A stretch of DNA of 64,000 nt from Mycobacterium sp. 852013-51886_SCH5428379. GTDB lineage: Bacteria; Actinomycetota; Actinomycetes; Mycobacteriales; Mycobacteriaceae. The notes beneath the pieces were generated by a model, which did not search any database, was not told the origin of the DNA, and worked only from the letters and a program-made list of their open reading frames with translations. The position numbers were made by a program, and so were the translations under genes. Positions 23,326 to 30,977 of this stretch are shown in pieces; position 1 is the stretch's first letter, and every line of letters starts with the position of its first letter. Where the stretch lies: the NCBI RefSeq assembly GCF_001665575.1, contig NZ_LZSU01000036.1, positions 243,707 through 307,706 on the forward strand, written 5' to 3'.

Positions 23326-23904
23326 GTGGCGAAACTGCAGCTTGTTCAGGATCCAGCGGCCGACGCGCTGCTGGAGGCCAACCCGTTCGCTCTTCTGGTG
23401 GGGATGCTGCTCGATCAGCAGATCCCGATGGAAGTCGCGTTCGGCGGGCCCAAGAAGATCGCCGACCGGATGGGCGGGGTCGACGCCCGCGAGATCGCCG
23501 ACCACGATCCCGACGCGTTCGCCGAACTGTGTGCGACGACGCCTGCCGTGCACCGGTTTCCGGGGTCGATGGCCAAGCGCATCCAGACGCTGGCGCAGAC
23601 GATCGTCGACCAGTACGGCGGTGATGCCGCAGCGCTGTGGACCGCGGGCGATCCCGACGGCCGCGAGGTGTTGCGGCGGCTCAAGGCGCTGCCCGGATTC
23701 GGTGAGCAGAAGGCCAAGATCTTCCTCGCCCTGCTCGGCAAGCAGTACGGCGTGACCCCCACGGGATGGCGGGAAGCGGCCGGGGATTACGGGCAGGCCG
23801 GGTCCTACCGATCGGTGGCCGATGTGACCGACGCCGGCTCGCTGGACAAGGTCCGGGCGTACAAGAAGCAGATGAAGGCCGCTGCGAAGGCGGCGAAGTT
23901 GTGA
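23326..23904 (+). CDS. HhH-GPD family DNA repair protein, Rv1156-like
   Basis: A 192-residue protein of the helix-hairpin-helix GPD superfamily: LLVGMLLDQQIPMEVAFGGP at the N-terminus and the hairpin LKALPGFGEQKAKIFLALLG (about 125-144). Family members are base-excision DNA glycosylases, but the invariant catalytic Asp after the hairpin is not clear here and there is no iron-sulfur cluster, so activity is unproven. The Lys-rich C-terminus is typical of the mycobacterial proteins. It opens the conserved block that corresponds to Rv1156-Rv1160. Confidence 0.8.
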   Translation: MAKLQLVQDPAADALLEANPFALLVGMLLDQQIPMEVAFGGPKKIADRMGGVDAREIADHDPDAFAELCATTPAVHRFPGSMAKRIQTLAQTIVDQYGGDAAALWTAGDPDGREVLRRLKALPGFGEQKAKIFLALLGKQYGVTPTGWREAAGDYGQAGSYRSVADVTDAGSLDKVRAYKKQMKAAAKAAKL

Positions 23905-23917
23905 GAGCGCGTTGACA

Positions 23918-23963
23918 TTGCGGCGAGATCGTGAATTTCCGCGAAATGACGATCTCACTGCAA
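23918..23963. repeat. 46-nt palindromic element
   Basis: GAGATCGT (23925-23932) pairs with ACGATCTC (23949-23956). Inside, ATTTC pairs with GAAAT, and outside, TTGCGG pairs with CTGCAA (one G:T). The total is about 19 pairs. It stands 13 bp after the repair gene and may end its transcript. Its elaborate form suggests a dispersed palindromic repeat. Confidence 0.65.
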
Positions 23964-24027
23964 AGTCAGCGCGAGGGGATCGGCAATCCTGCTGGCTCAC
24001 ATGCCCTTCGGTGCATATGGTGAGGAC

Positions 24028-24174
24028 ATGAAGACACATCTGAACTGTCCGTGCGGCGAGGCGATCACCGGCAAGGACGAGGAGGACCTCGTCGAGAAGG
24101 CCCAGGCACATCTGTCCGAGGTGCACCCCGGCCGCGAGTACGACCGCGACGCCATCCTGTTCATGGCCTACTAG
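24028..24174 (+). CDS. DUF1059 family small protein
   Basis: A 48-residue protein, MKTHLNCPCGEAITGKDEED at the start and AHLSEVHPGREYDRDAILF toward the end. The CPCG pair and the two histidines fit the DUF1059 family of very small proteins, which probably bind a metal. ATG 24028 follows GGTGAGG. It stands alone between the palindromic element and a two-way terminator. The function is unknown. Confidence 0.8.
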   Translation: MKTHLNCPCGEAITGKDEEDLVEKAQAHLSEVHPGREYDRDAILFMAY

Positions 24175-24265
24175 GCCAAGCCGTCTCGCCGAGTTCTACA
24201 CCAGGGCGGTGCCGATCACGGTTCGACGACCCCGACGTAGAAGTCGACGCCAACGACGAAAAATC

Positions 24266-24289
24266 CCCGGCCGCCTGATGGCGACCGGG
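24266..24289. terminator. Bidirectional terminator
   Basis: CCCGG-c-CGCC pairs with GGCG-a-CCGGG around a TGAT loop, with A-rich sequence on the left and ATTCTT on the right. It separates the DUF1059 gene from the convergent secreted-protein gene. Confidence 0.7.
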
Positions 24290-24307
24290 AATTCTTACGT
24301 TCGGAGC

Positions 24308-25330
24308 TCAGGGCACGACGGTCGACCCGATCGTCGGCATGAACTGGCACTGCTTCTCGGTGGTGGTGACCTGGCCGAAGATCGTCGACATGATGCTGCC
24401 CGACCCGGTGTCGACGATCGCGGTCAACGTCGTCGGCCCATCGGGGTTGATGTCCGAACGCGGCTTGAGCGTGGCGCTGCCCGACTTGCCGGTGGTGAGG
24501 TTCACCCACGTCACGTTCAGCGGCAGCTTCTGCTCGGCGGCCGGCCCGGGCGTGCCCACCGCGGTGAACACGTAGGCGGTCTGGCCCGGTCCAGGTCCCG
24601 GCAGCGGGATCTTCGCCGGTCCGGCCACCGAGATCGCCGTGGCCAACACGTTTCCGCCGTCCTTGAGGCAGCCGTTGCTGATCGACGGATACATGAAGTC
24701 CTGCGTGGGCGGACTGTCGGGGGCGAACCCCGGCGGACCGGGGGTGCCCGCCGGAGCCGCACCGGGCGCCGGCGCCGGAGCGGGTGCAGACTGCACCGCC
24801 ACCGGAGCCGGAGCGCCGGGAACGGCCTCAGGAGCAGCGGGAACCGGAGCCGCGGCCGGGGCCGGAGCGGGTCCCGGCGGACCAGGCATCGTCGCCGCCG
24901 CAGGCATGTGCGGCATCTCGAGCGGGGTCGCGGCCTCCGGCGCCGGCCCGACGGCGTACGCCGGATTGATCCCCGCCGGAATGTGCGCCTCGAGCCCTGG
25001 ACCCGCGCCCGGCGCCGGGACGTGCGCCGCCGGATCCGCCACGAAGGAGTTGACCGCCGAGGCCACGTCGCGCGACGGCGTCGGCGCCGCCGTGTCGCCG
25101 ACGAACGCGGCCGCGGCCGCCATCAGCATCGATGCGGCGTTGTTCGGATCGGCCGCGGCCTGCTGGATCACCGGACCCAGACTTTCCATCGCCGGCAGTC
25201 CGGGTGCCTGCTGCGCGTCGATGGGCAGCGTGGGCGCCGGTTGGGCCTGCGCCGGCGCACTGCTGAACAGCAGTACGACCGACGACCCGGCCGCAACCGT
25301 GGTCCTCAACAACGTCTGAGCCGAAGCCAT
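24308..25330 (-). CDS. Secreted Ala/Pro-rich protein, Rv1157c-like
   Basis: A 340-residue protein with a signal peptide (residues 1-29, cut near APAQAQP). A helical part follows (AASMLMAAAAAFVGDTAA), then a long Pro/Ala/Gly linker (about 120-205), and a C-terminal folded domain with two cysteines (NGCLKDGGNVLATAISVAGP and KQCQFMPTIGSTVV). The order matches Rv1157c of M. tuberculosis. The function is not known; the linker suggests it spans the cell wall. It is followed by a terminator, and its upstream neighbour is a second Ala/Pro-rich secreted gene. Confidence 0.82.
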   Translation of the reverse strand: MASAQTLLRTTVAAGSSVVLLFSSAPAQAQPAPTLPIDAQQAPGLPAMESLGPVIQQAAADPNNAASMLMAAAAAFVGDTAAPTPSRDVASAVNSFVADPAAHVPAPGAGPGLEAHIPAGINPAYAVGPAPEAATPLEMPHMPAAATMPGPPGPAPAPAAAPVPAAPEAVPGAPAPVAVQSAPAPAPAPGAAPAGTPGPPGFAPDSPPTQDFMYPSISNGCLKDGGNVLATAISVAGPAKIPLPGPGPGQTAYVFTAVGTPGPAAEQKLPLNVTWVNLTTGKSGSATLKPRSDINPDGPTTLTAIVDTGSGSIMSTIFGQVTTTEKQCQFMPTIGSTVVP

Positions 25331-25366
25331 GTCACTCCTCGAGTGGTAGTGCGCGGTGATTCAGGG

Positions 25367-25879
25367 TCAGGGCAGAGCGGAGACGGGGAACAGCGTTCCC
25401 ATCGGCAGGCTCGGGGCCGGCCCCGCAGTCGCGGCGGGCAGCACCGGCAGTGCCGGGCTGGTCGCCGAACCCGCCGCGGGCAACAGGTTGGTCAGCGCTG
25501 AGCCCGCGGGCATCAGGGCCGCCAACGGGTTGGCGGCCGCGGCCCCCGGCATGCCGGGCAGCGTCGACGGGCTGCCCACCGGGGAGGTGACCGCCGGCGC
25601 CTGCGGCAGCGTGATGGACGCGGTGGCACCGGGCGCGGGCGCCGGAGCCGTGACGGCCGCCGGGCTGACACCGGTCGCCGCGCCGGCCGGGGCGAGCGCG
25701 CTGGCCAGGTTCTGCAGCAGCGCCGGCGCGTTGCCGAGCTGGTCCAGGAATGGGATGGCCGGGACCGGCGGAGTCGGAGCGGGCTGGGCCGCGGCGGTGG
25801 TGCTGAGCGCCACGGCGAGCGGAACCGCTCCCGCTGCGGCGATCATGCTGGTAGCGAGCATTTTTCTGCGAAGCTTCAT
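25367..25879 (-). CDS. Secreted Ala/Pro-rich protein, Rv1158c-like
   Basis: A 170-residue protein with a clear Sec signal peptide (KLRRKMLATSMIAAAGAVPL, cleaved near TTAAAQP), followed by low-complexity Ala/Pro/Leu sequence without cysteines. It corresponds to Rv1158c by position and composition. The gene lies 36 bp before the Rv1157c-like gene on the same strand, so they are probably co-transcribed. It is divergent from pimE. No function is known. Confidence 0.8.
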   Translation of the reverse strand: MKLRRKMLATSMIAAAGAVPLAVALSTTAAAQPAPTPPVPAIPFLDQLGNAPALLQNLASALAPAGAATGVSPAAVTAPAPAPGATASITLPQAPAVTSPVGSPSTLPGMPGAAAANPLAALMPAGSALTNLLPAAGSATSPALPVLPAATAGPAPSLPMGTLFPVSALP

Positions 25880-25948
25880 GGATCTCCCAATCCTTGGAGG
25901 GCACGTCTACGCCCGAAGCTACGCAGTTACTGGTGTTACTCAAGTGAC

Positions 25949-27262
25949 ATGTGTGGCATTTATGGAGTCGTTACGGAAGTGAGTGACGACGGAGACCGGA
26001 GCGCGCGGCTCAGTAGAGTCGGGCGAATCGACACCTCACCCGACGCCCCGGCACGTGCGCCGGGAGCCGTGCGCCGACTGTCCGTGGCCGCCCCGCTGCT
26101 GCTCATCGTGAGTATCGCGGCCCGGCTGGCCTGGACCTACCTGGTGCCCAACGGCGCGAACTTCGTCGACCTGCACGTCTACGTCGGCGGCGCCGAGGCA
26201 CTCAACAATCCGGGGTCGCTCTACGACTACGTCTACGCCGAGCAGACGCCGGACTTCCCGCTGCCGTTCACCTATCCGCCGTTCGCGGCGGTGCTCTTCT
26301 ATCCGCTGAGCTTGGTGCCGTTCGGCGTGTTGGCCTTCTGCTGGCAGATCGGCATCATCGCCGCGCTCTATGGCGTGGTGCGGCTCAGCCAGCGGCTGCT
26401 CGGCGCATCCGGCGACCGCCGCGTGGCGATGGTGTGGACGGCCGTCGGCATCTGGCTCGAACCGCTGCGCAGCACCTTCGACTACGGGCAGGTGAACGTG
26501 GTGCTGGTGCTGGCCGTCCTGTGGGCGGTCCTCAGCTCGCGCTGGTGGCTGTCGGGTCTGCTGGTGGGACTGGCTGCCGGGGTGAAGCTGACACCCGCGG
26601 TGGCGGGGTTGTACTTCCTGGGCGCCCGCCGGTGGGGCGCCGCGGTGTTCTCGGCGATCGTCTTCCTGGCCACCGTCGGGGTCTCGGTGCTGGCGGTCGG
26701 TCCGGCGGGGCGACGGTACTTCACCGATCTGCTCGGCGACGCCGACCGGGTGGGCCCGATCGGGACGTCGTTCAACCAGTCCTGGCGCGGCGGCGTGTCG
26801 CGCATCCTCGGCCACGACGCCGGCTACGGACCCGTGGTGGTGATCGGCATTCTCGTGACCGCGGCGCTGGCGATTCTGGCTTGGCGTGCGATCGGCGGCA
26901 GCGCCGACCGGCTTGGCGCCATCCTGATCGTGCAGCTGTTCGGGCTGCTGCTCTCGCCGATCTCCTGGACGCACCACTGGGTCTGGCTGCTGCCGTTGCT
27001 GATCTGGTTGTGGCACGGCCCGTTCCGGGACCGCCAGGGCGCCGCCGCGCTGCGGTGGACGTGGCTCGTCCTCACCGTGGTCGGGGTGCCATGGCTGCTG
27101 AGCTTCGCGCAGCCCACCATCTGGGAGATCGGGCGCCCCTGGTACCTGGCCTGGGCCGGGCTGATCTACCCCGTCGCGACGCTGGCGACGCTCGGCTGGA
27201 TCGCCGCTACCGGCCGACGATCCCGTCGATCTCCCGAGCCATCTGCAGATCCTTCTCGGTGA
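25949..27262 (+). CDS. pimE: PimE, polyprenol-phosphate-mannose-dependent alpha-1,2-mannosyltransferase
   Basis: A 437-residue GT-C fold membrane enzyme that adds the fifth mannose in phosphatidylinositol mannoside synthesis (AcPIM4 to AcPIM5) on the outer face of the membrane. After the first helix comes the acidic motif FVDLHVYVGGAEAL, with Asp74 in the place of the essential aspartate. About ten further helices follow, with YPPFAAVLFYPLSLVPFG and LLLSPISWTHHWVWLLPLL. The start may be ATG 25949 or GTG 25979. The last 56 bp overlap the convergent pterin dehydratase gene. LpqW, which controls flux past PimE, is encoded 5.6 kb away. Confidence 0.9.
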   Translation: MCGIYGVVTEVSDDGDRSARLSRVGRIDTSPDAPARAPGAVRRLSVAAPLLLIVSIAARLAWTYLVPNGANFVDLHVYVGGAEALNNPGSLYDYVYAEQTPDFPLPFTYPPFAAVLFYPLSLVPFGVLAFCWQIGIIAALYGVVRLSQRLLGASGDRRVAMVWTAVGIWLEPLRSTFDYGQVNVVLVLAVLWAVLSSRWWLSGLLVGLAAGVKLTPAVAGLYFLGARRWGAAVFSAIVFLATVGVSVLAVGPAGRRYFTDLLGDADRVGPIGTSFNQSWRGGVSRILGHDAGYGPVVVIGILVTAALAILAWRAIGGSADRLGAILIVQLFGLLLSPISWTHHWVWLLPLLIWLWHGPFRDRQGAAALRWTWLVLTVVGVPWLLSFAQPTIWEIGRPWYLAWAGLIYPVATLATLGWIAATGRRSRRSPEPSADPSR

Positions 27263-27491
27263 TCCCGCCCTCGGAATGCGTGACGAGCGCGAATGTCACT
27301 GTGCGCCAACGGATGTCGATGTCAGGGTGATGGTCGCTGCGCTCGGCCTGTTCGGCCACCCGCTGCACCGCTTCGATACCGTCGAGGAAGGCGGGGAACT
27401 CGACCGACCGGCGCAGCGCGCCGTCGGAGCGCTCCCAGCCGTCGAGATCGGGCAGTGCGGCGTCGACTTGTTCGTCAGATAACACGGCCAT
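27207..27491 (-). CDS. Pterin-4a-carbinolamine dehydratase
   Basis: A 94-residue protein of the PCD/DCoH family. The conserved active-site residues are in SDHHPDIDIRW and in VTFALVTHSEGGITEKDLQM. It dehydrates 4a-hydroxytetrahydropterin or has a regulatory role; mycobacteria have no obvious aromatic hydroxylase partner beside it. It matches Rv1159A by position. The 3' end overlaps pimE. The start is 27 bp from the divergent mutT2 start, and both seem to use one palindromic promoter. Confidence 0.93.
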   Translation of the reverse strand: MAVLSDEQVDAALPDLDGWERSDGALRRSVEFPAFLDGIEAVQRVAEQAERSDHHPDIDIRWRTVTFALVTHSEGGITEKDLQMAREIDGIVGR

Positions 27492-27497
27492 GGTCTC

Positions 27498-27511
27498 GAC
27501 GGTATACCGTC
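27498..27511. promoter_or_regulatory. Palindromic two-way promoter for leaderless mRNAs
   Basis: GACGGTATACCGTC is a perfect 14-bp palindrome. On each strand it contains TACCGT (TANNNT) ending 7-8 nt before a start codon: ATG 27519 on the plus strand and ATG 27491 on the minus strand. One symmetrical -10 could therefore start both mRNAs at their first codon. Confidence 0.6.
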
Positions 27512-27518
27512 ACCGACG

Positions 27519-27902
27519 ATGTCTGTCCGAATCGTCGTTGCCGGTGCGCTGATCGAGGATTCAGCGCTGCTCGTGGCCCAGCGGGACCGGCCGCCGGAAC
27601 TGGCCGGGCTCTGGGAACTGCCCGGCGGCAAGGCGATGCCCGGTGAACCCGACGCCGACGCGCTGGTGCGCGAACTGCACGAGGAGCTCGGCATCGAGGT
27701 GACCGTCGGAGAACGCCTCGAACCCGACATCCCGCTGGCCGAGAATGTGGTGCTGCGCGCGTATCTGGTGACGCGCACCGGGGGAGAGGTGAAGCCGATC
27801 GACCACCGGCAGTTGCGGTGGGCGACGGCCGGCGAACTCGACGGCCTGGCGTGGGTGCCGGCGGACCGCGCGTGGCTGCCGGCGCTCAGTCGCCGCCTTT
27901 GA
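27519..27902 (+). CDS. mutT2: MutT2 Nudix hydrolase
   Basis: A 127-residue Nudix enzyme with the canonical box GKAMPGEPDADALVRELHEE followed by LGI (about residues 37-60). It hydrolyses oxidised or modified pyrimidine and purine nucleoside triphosphates, such as 8-oxo-dGTP and 5-methyl-dCTP, to cleanse the nucleotide pool. The N-terminal strand VRIVVAGALIEDSALLVAQR matches the MutT type. It corresponds to Rv1160. Its last 17 bp overlap the convergent LuxR-type gene. Confidence 0.93.
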   Translation: MSVRIVVAGALIEDSALLVAQRDRPPELAGLWELPGGKAMPGEPDADALVRELHEELGIEVTVGERLEPDIPLAENVVLRAYLVTRTGGEVKPIDHRQLRWATAGELDGLAWVPADRAWLPALSRRL

Positions 27903-30633
27903 GAGCGCCGTGAAGTTGGGAACGCGAGCGCACCGACAGTTTCCGGTAGACGCGGGACAGTGTCATCTCCACGGTCTTCACCGCGAGGAACAGCTCGGCG
28001 GCGATCTCCCGGTTGGACAGGCCGTCGGCGGCCAACCGCGCCACGCGTGCTTCGGTCGGGGTGAGTTGACCCCCGTACCTCGAGCCGTACTGCAGGCGCT
28101 GCAACTCCGTGAGCGCGCGCTGCGCCCAGAGTTCACTGCCCAGGTCGGTGAACACGCGCACCGCCGCGGTCAGGTTCTCGGTCGCAGCGCTTCGCTGTCG
28201 GTGGCGCCGCTGAATCTGGCCGAGCAGCAGCAGTGTGCGGGCGCGTTCGGCCGGCATGGGGAGCCGCTCGTGATGGTCCAGCGCCTGCTCCGCTGCGCGC
28301 TGCGCGCCGTCGAGATCTCCCTGAGCCCAACGGAGGTGCGCGCGCCCACGCGCGCCGGCGCCCGACATCCACGGGCGGTCGTGCCGCTCGCCGTTCGTCT
28401 CCAACGCCGAGATCAGCGCTTCGGCCCGCTGATGATCGTTCGTCGCGATCAGAGCCTCGACGGCGTCCGGGAGGAACCCGCCGACGACGATCTCGGTGCC
28501 GTGATCGGCGTCGAAATCGGCCAGCAGCGGCTGCAATTCGGCGACGGCGGCGCGGTGCCGGCCCTGCGCCACGTCGACGGCGGCCAGCCACGTGATCGCC
28601 GCGTTGAGGTAGTGCAGATGCCCACTCGCCCGTGCGGCCGCGATGCCGGCACGTGCGGCGCCGCGCGCCTCGTCCGCCCGACCGCGGTGCGCGGCAACAG
28701 CCGCCTGACAGATCAGCGCTGTGATACGGCTGTGGCGGACGCCGACCTCCTCGGCGCGGGCCCGAACCCGGTCGGCGGCTTCCGCTGCATCGTCGTAGCG
28801 ACCCAGCCACAGCTCGATCATCGTCATGAAGTCGGCCGCCCAGATCGCGTCGACGTCGTTGCCGCGCTCGGCGCAGCGCTGTTCCACCGCCGCCATCTCG
28901 GTGTGCGCCTGCACCAGTTCACCGCTCCAGGCCCGCAGAGCGGCTTGCACCGCCGTGGCCTGCAGCGTCACCGGCGCGAGCACGTCGTGATTCTCGGCGT
29001 CGGCCGCCAGTTGCAAGGTGTCGCGGTCGAGGCCGTATCCGTGCATGAAACTGACATGGCACCACAGCGCCGCCGCCTGGCTGAGGACGGTCGGATCGTC
29101 GAGCGGCGTCGCATTCTCATATGCCGCGCGCGCGTGCGCGACGGAGGCGGTCATGTCCCCGGTGAGGCCCACGGCCAGCGCGAGCAGCAGTTGGCTCTGC
29201 ACCAACAGCGGCGGATGGTCGGCGGCGTTCGCCACGGCTTCGGTGAGGGCCGCGACTGCATCGCCGATGCTGTCGCCGTACCCGTGCACGGCCCCGCGCA
29301 GCATCAATGCCACGGCGCGCAGCACGCCGGCCTGCAGGTCGGGGAGCAGGCGATCGAGACGGAGGCCCGCGTCGGCGTGCGCACCGGACCGGAACAGCTG
29401 TTCGGCGGCGCGCAGTTCTCGGACGGGATCGCTGCCACCCAACGCGATGGCCATGTCGAGCAGTTCCGCCGCGACACTGGGCGCGCCGCGCGCGGACGCC
29501 GCATCCGCCGCCGAATCGAGGGCGCGCAGCGTCGCCTCGTCGGGCGCCGCGGTCCCCAGACACAGATGGCGGGCCCGCACCTCCGGCACCCGGGCGAACT
29601 CCGCGAGCCTGCGATGAGTGGCGCGCCGCCGATCGGCATCGGCGCGTGTGTACACCCCGTGTGCCAGCAGAGGATGGGCGAATTGCACTCGCAATCCGTC
29701 CAATCGGACGACACCTCGAGCTTCCGCCGGCGCCAGCGCCGCCGCGACATCCTCTCCGCTGACGCCCAACGCCGCGGCCACCTGCTCTACCGTCGGCGCG
29801 GCCGAGCAGGCGGCCGTCAGCAGCGCATCCGCGGTCTCGGACGGTAGCCCATCGAGGCGATCGTCGATGAGGCAGGACAGCGAATCAGGAAGCCCGACAA
29901 TGTAATCCGGTGCCGTGGCGATCACCGGGCGCGCGAGTTCCAGCGCGTAGAACGGATTACCGCCCGCGATCCGGTGGATGTGGGCCACGACCGAGCGCGG
30001 AAGCGTATGCCCCGTCCGGGATTCGATGACGGACCGCAGTGCGGCCGCATCCATCGGTCCGACCTCGATGTGCGCCAACAACTCCGGCCGTGGCAGCTGC
30101 AGCCAGTCCACCGAAGCGACCGTATCGCCGGTGCGGACCGTCGCGAGGACGCCGATCCGGCCGGCCAGCCGCCGCGCCGTGAACGCCACCACGGTGCGGC
30201 TCGGTGAATCGAGCCACTGCGCATCGTCGATGGCGATGAGGACCGGCTCGGTCCGCGCCAGCGCCTCGACCACGCCCCGGAAGGTCGCCGCGACCACGTA
30301 CTGGTCGGTGGCGCCGGCCCGGTCCCCGTCGCGGAGCAGCACCCGATCCAACGCCAACCGCTGGATCGGCGGAAGTTCGGCGAGCGCCTCTTCGCTCACC
30401 CCGGCGAGCAGATCGGCGACTGCGGCGTAGCCCCGGACCGCCTCCGCGGCCGTGCCCCGCGACGCCAACACCAGAAACCCGGCATCGCGTGCGCGATCGA
30501 CGGCAGTCGACCACAGCGTCGTCTTGCCGATTCCTGCTTCGCCGCCGACCACGAGCGCCGCGGGCCCCGCCGACGCTCGCGCGAGAAACTGCTCGAGCGC
30601 CCCCGGGAGCGCGGCCTCCCCGACCCCCACCAC
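27886..30633 (-). CDS. Large ATP-binding LuxR-type regulator (LAL)
   Basis: A 915-residue STAND-type regulator. Walker A is at residues 30-39 (GGEAGIGKTT), and Walker B is VLIAIDDAQWLD. A long helical, TPR-like middle (about 380-830) probably reads a signal. The C-terminal LuxR helix-turn-helix reads LTPTEARVARLAADGLSNRE and VKTVEMTLSRVYRKLSVRSR. Such proteins activate transcription after ATP and ligand binding. In M. tuberculosis I recall narGHJI between mutT2 and typA, so this gene marks a lineage-specific replacement. Its target genes are unknown. Confidence 0.92.
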   Translation of the reverse strand: MVGVGEAALPGALEQFLARASAGPAALVVGGEAGIGKTTLWSTAVDRARDAGFLVLASRGTAAEAVRGYAAVADLLAGVSEEALAELPPIQRLALDRVLLRDGDRAGATDQYVVAATFRGVVEALARTEPVLIAIDDAQWLDSPSRTVVAFTARRLAGRIGVLATVRTGDTVASVDWLQLPRPELLAHIEVGPMDAAALRSVIESRTGHTLPRSVVAHIHRIAGGNPFYALELARPVIATAPDYIVGLPDSLSCLIDDRLDGLPSETADALLTAACSAAPTVEQVAAALGVSGEDVAAALAPAEARGVVRLDGLRVQFAHPLLAHGVYTRADADRRRATHRRLAEFARVPEVRARHLCLGTAAPDEATLRALDSAADAASARGAPSVAAELLDMAIALGGSDPVRELRAAEQLFRSGAHADAGLRLDRLLPDLQAGVLRAVALMLRGAVHGYGDSIGDAVAALTEAVANAADHPPLLVQSQLLLALAVGLTGDMTASVAHARAAYENATPLDDPTVLSQAAALWCHVSFMHGYGLDRDTLQLAADAENHDVLAPVTLQATAVQAALRAWSGELVQAHTEMAAVEQRCAERGNDVDAIWAADFMTMIELWLGRYDDAAEAADRVRARAEEVGVRHSRITALICQAAVAAHRGRADEARGAARAGIAAARASGHLHYLNAAITWLAAVDVAQGRHRAAVAELQPLLADFDADHGTEIVVGGFLPDAVEALIATNDHQRAEALISALETNGERHDRPWMSGAGARGRAHLRWAQGDLDGAQRAAEQALDHHERLPMPAERARTLLLLGQIQRRHRQRSAATENLTAAVRVFTDLGSELWAQRALTELQRLQYGSRYGGQLTPTEARVARLAADGLSNREIAAELFLAVKTVEMTLSRVYRKLSVRSRSQLHGALKGGD

Positions 30634-30672
30634 GTCGTCATCATGGCACCGGGCGACGACCCGCGTCGTCGA

Positions 30673-30840
30673 TCAGGCTTTACGTGCGCGCTTGAAGACC
30701 TTGTCGAGATCTTTACCCCGAATGCCCTGGTGTTCGGCCTTGAGCACCTTGTGTAGGACGAGTGGGCAACGTTTGCACCGCGGCTTGCTGCGGCAGCACT
30801 TCTTCTTCGCCTTGATCTTGGCGTAGTCGGTGGTCTTCAC
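30673..30840 (-). CDS. Small Lys/Cys-rich conserved protein
   Basis: A 55-residue, very basic protein from GTG 30840: VKTTDYAKIKAKKKCCRSKP, then RCKRCPLVLHKVLKAEHQG, and an Arg/Lys-rich end. The four cysteines (CC...C..C) could bind one zinc, and the basic charge suggests nucleic acid or ribosome binding. It is divergent from typA, a ribosome-associated GTPase, across 137 bp. I recognise no named family. Start and reading frame are supported by high GC3 and by the absence of any other frame here. Confidence 0.65.
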   Translation of the reverse strand: MKTTDYAKIKAKKKCCRSKPRCKRCPLVLHKVLKAEHQGIRGKDLDKVFKRARKA

Positions 30841-30977
30841 GTCGGGTGGCGGTGTTCTCCGTCGGCGTTCGGGGGCGCTAACACTGTGCCACGTCGGCGG
30901 CGGTGAGCGACCTCTCGGAGTGTGGCGTACGTTGCTGCATTTCGCGATCGGTCAACTGCACTGCAACACTTACGGAC

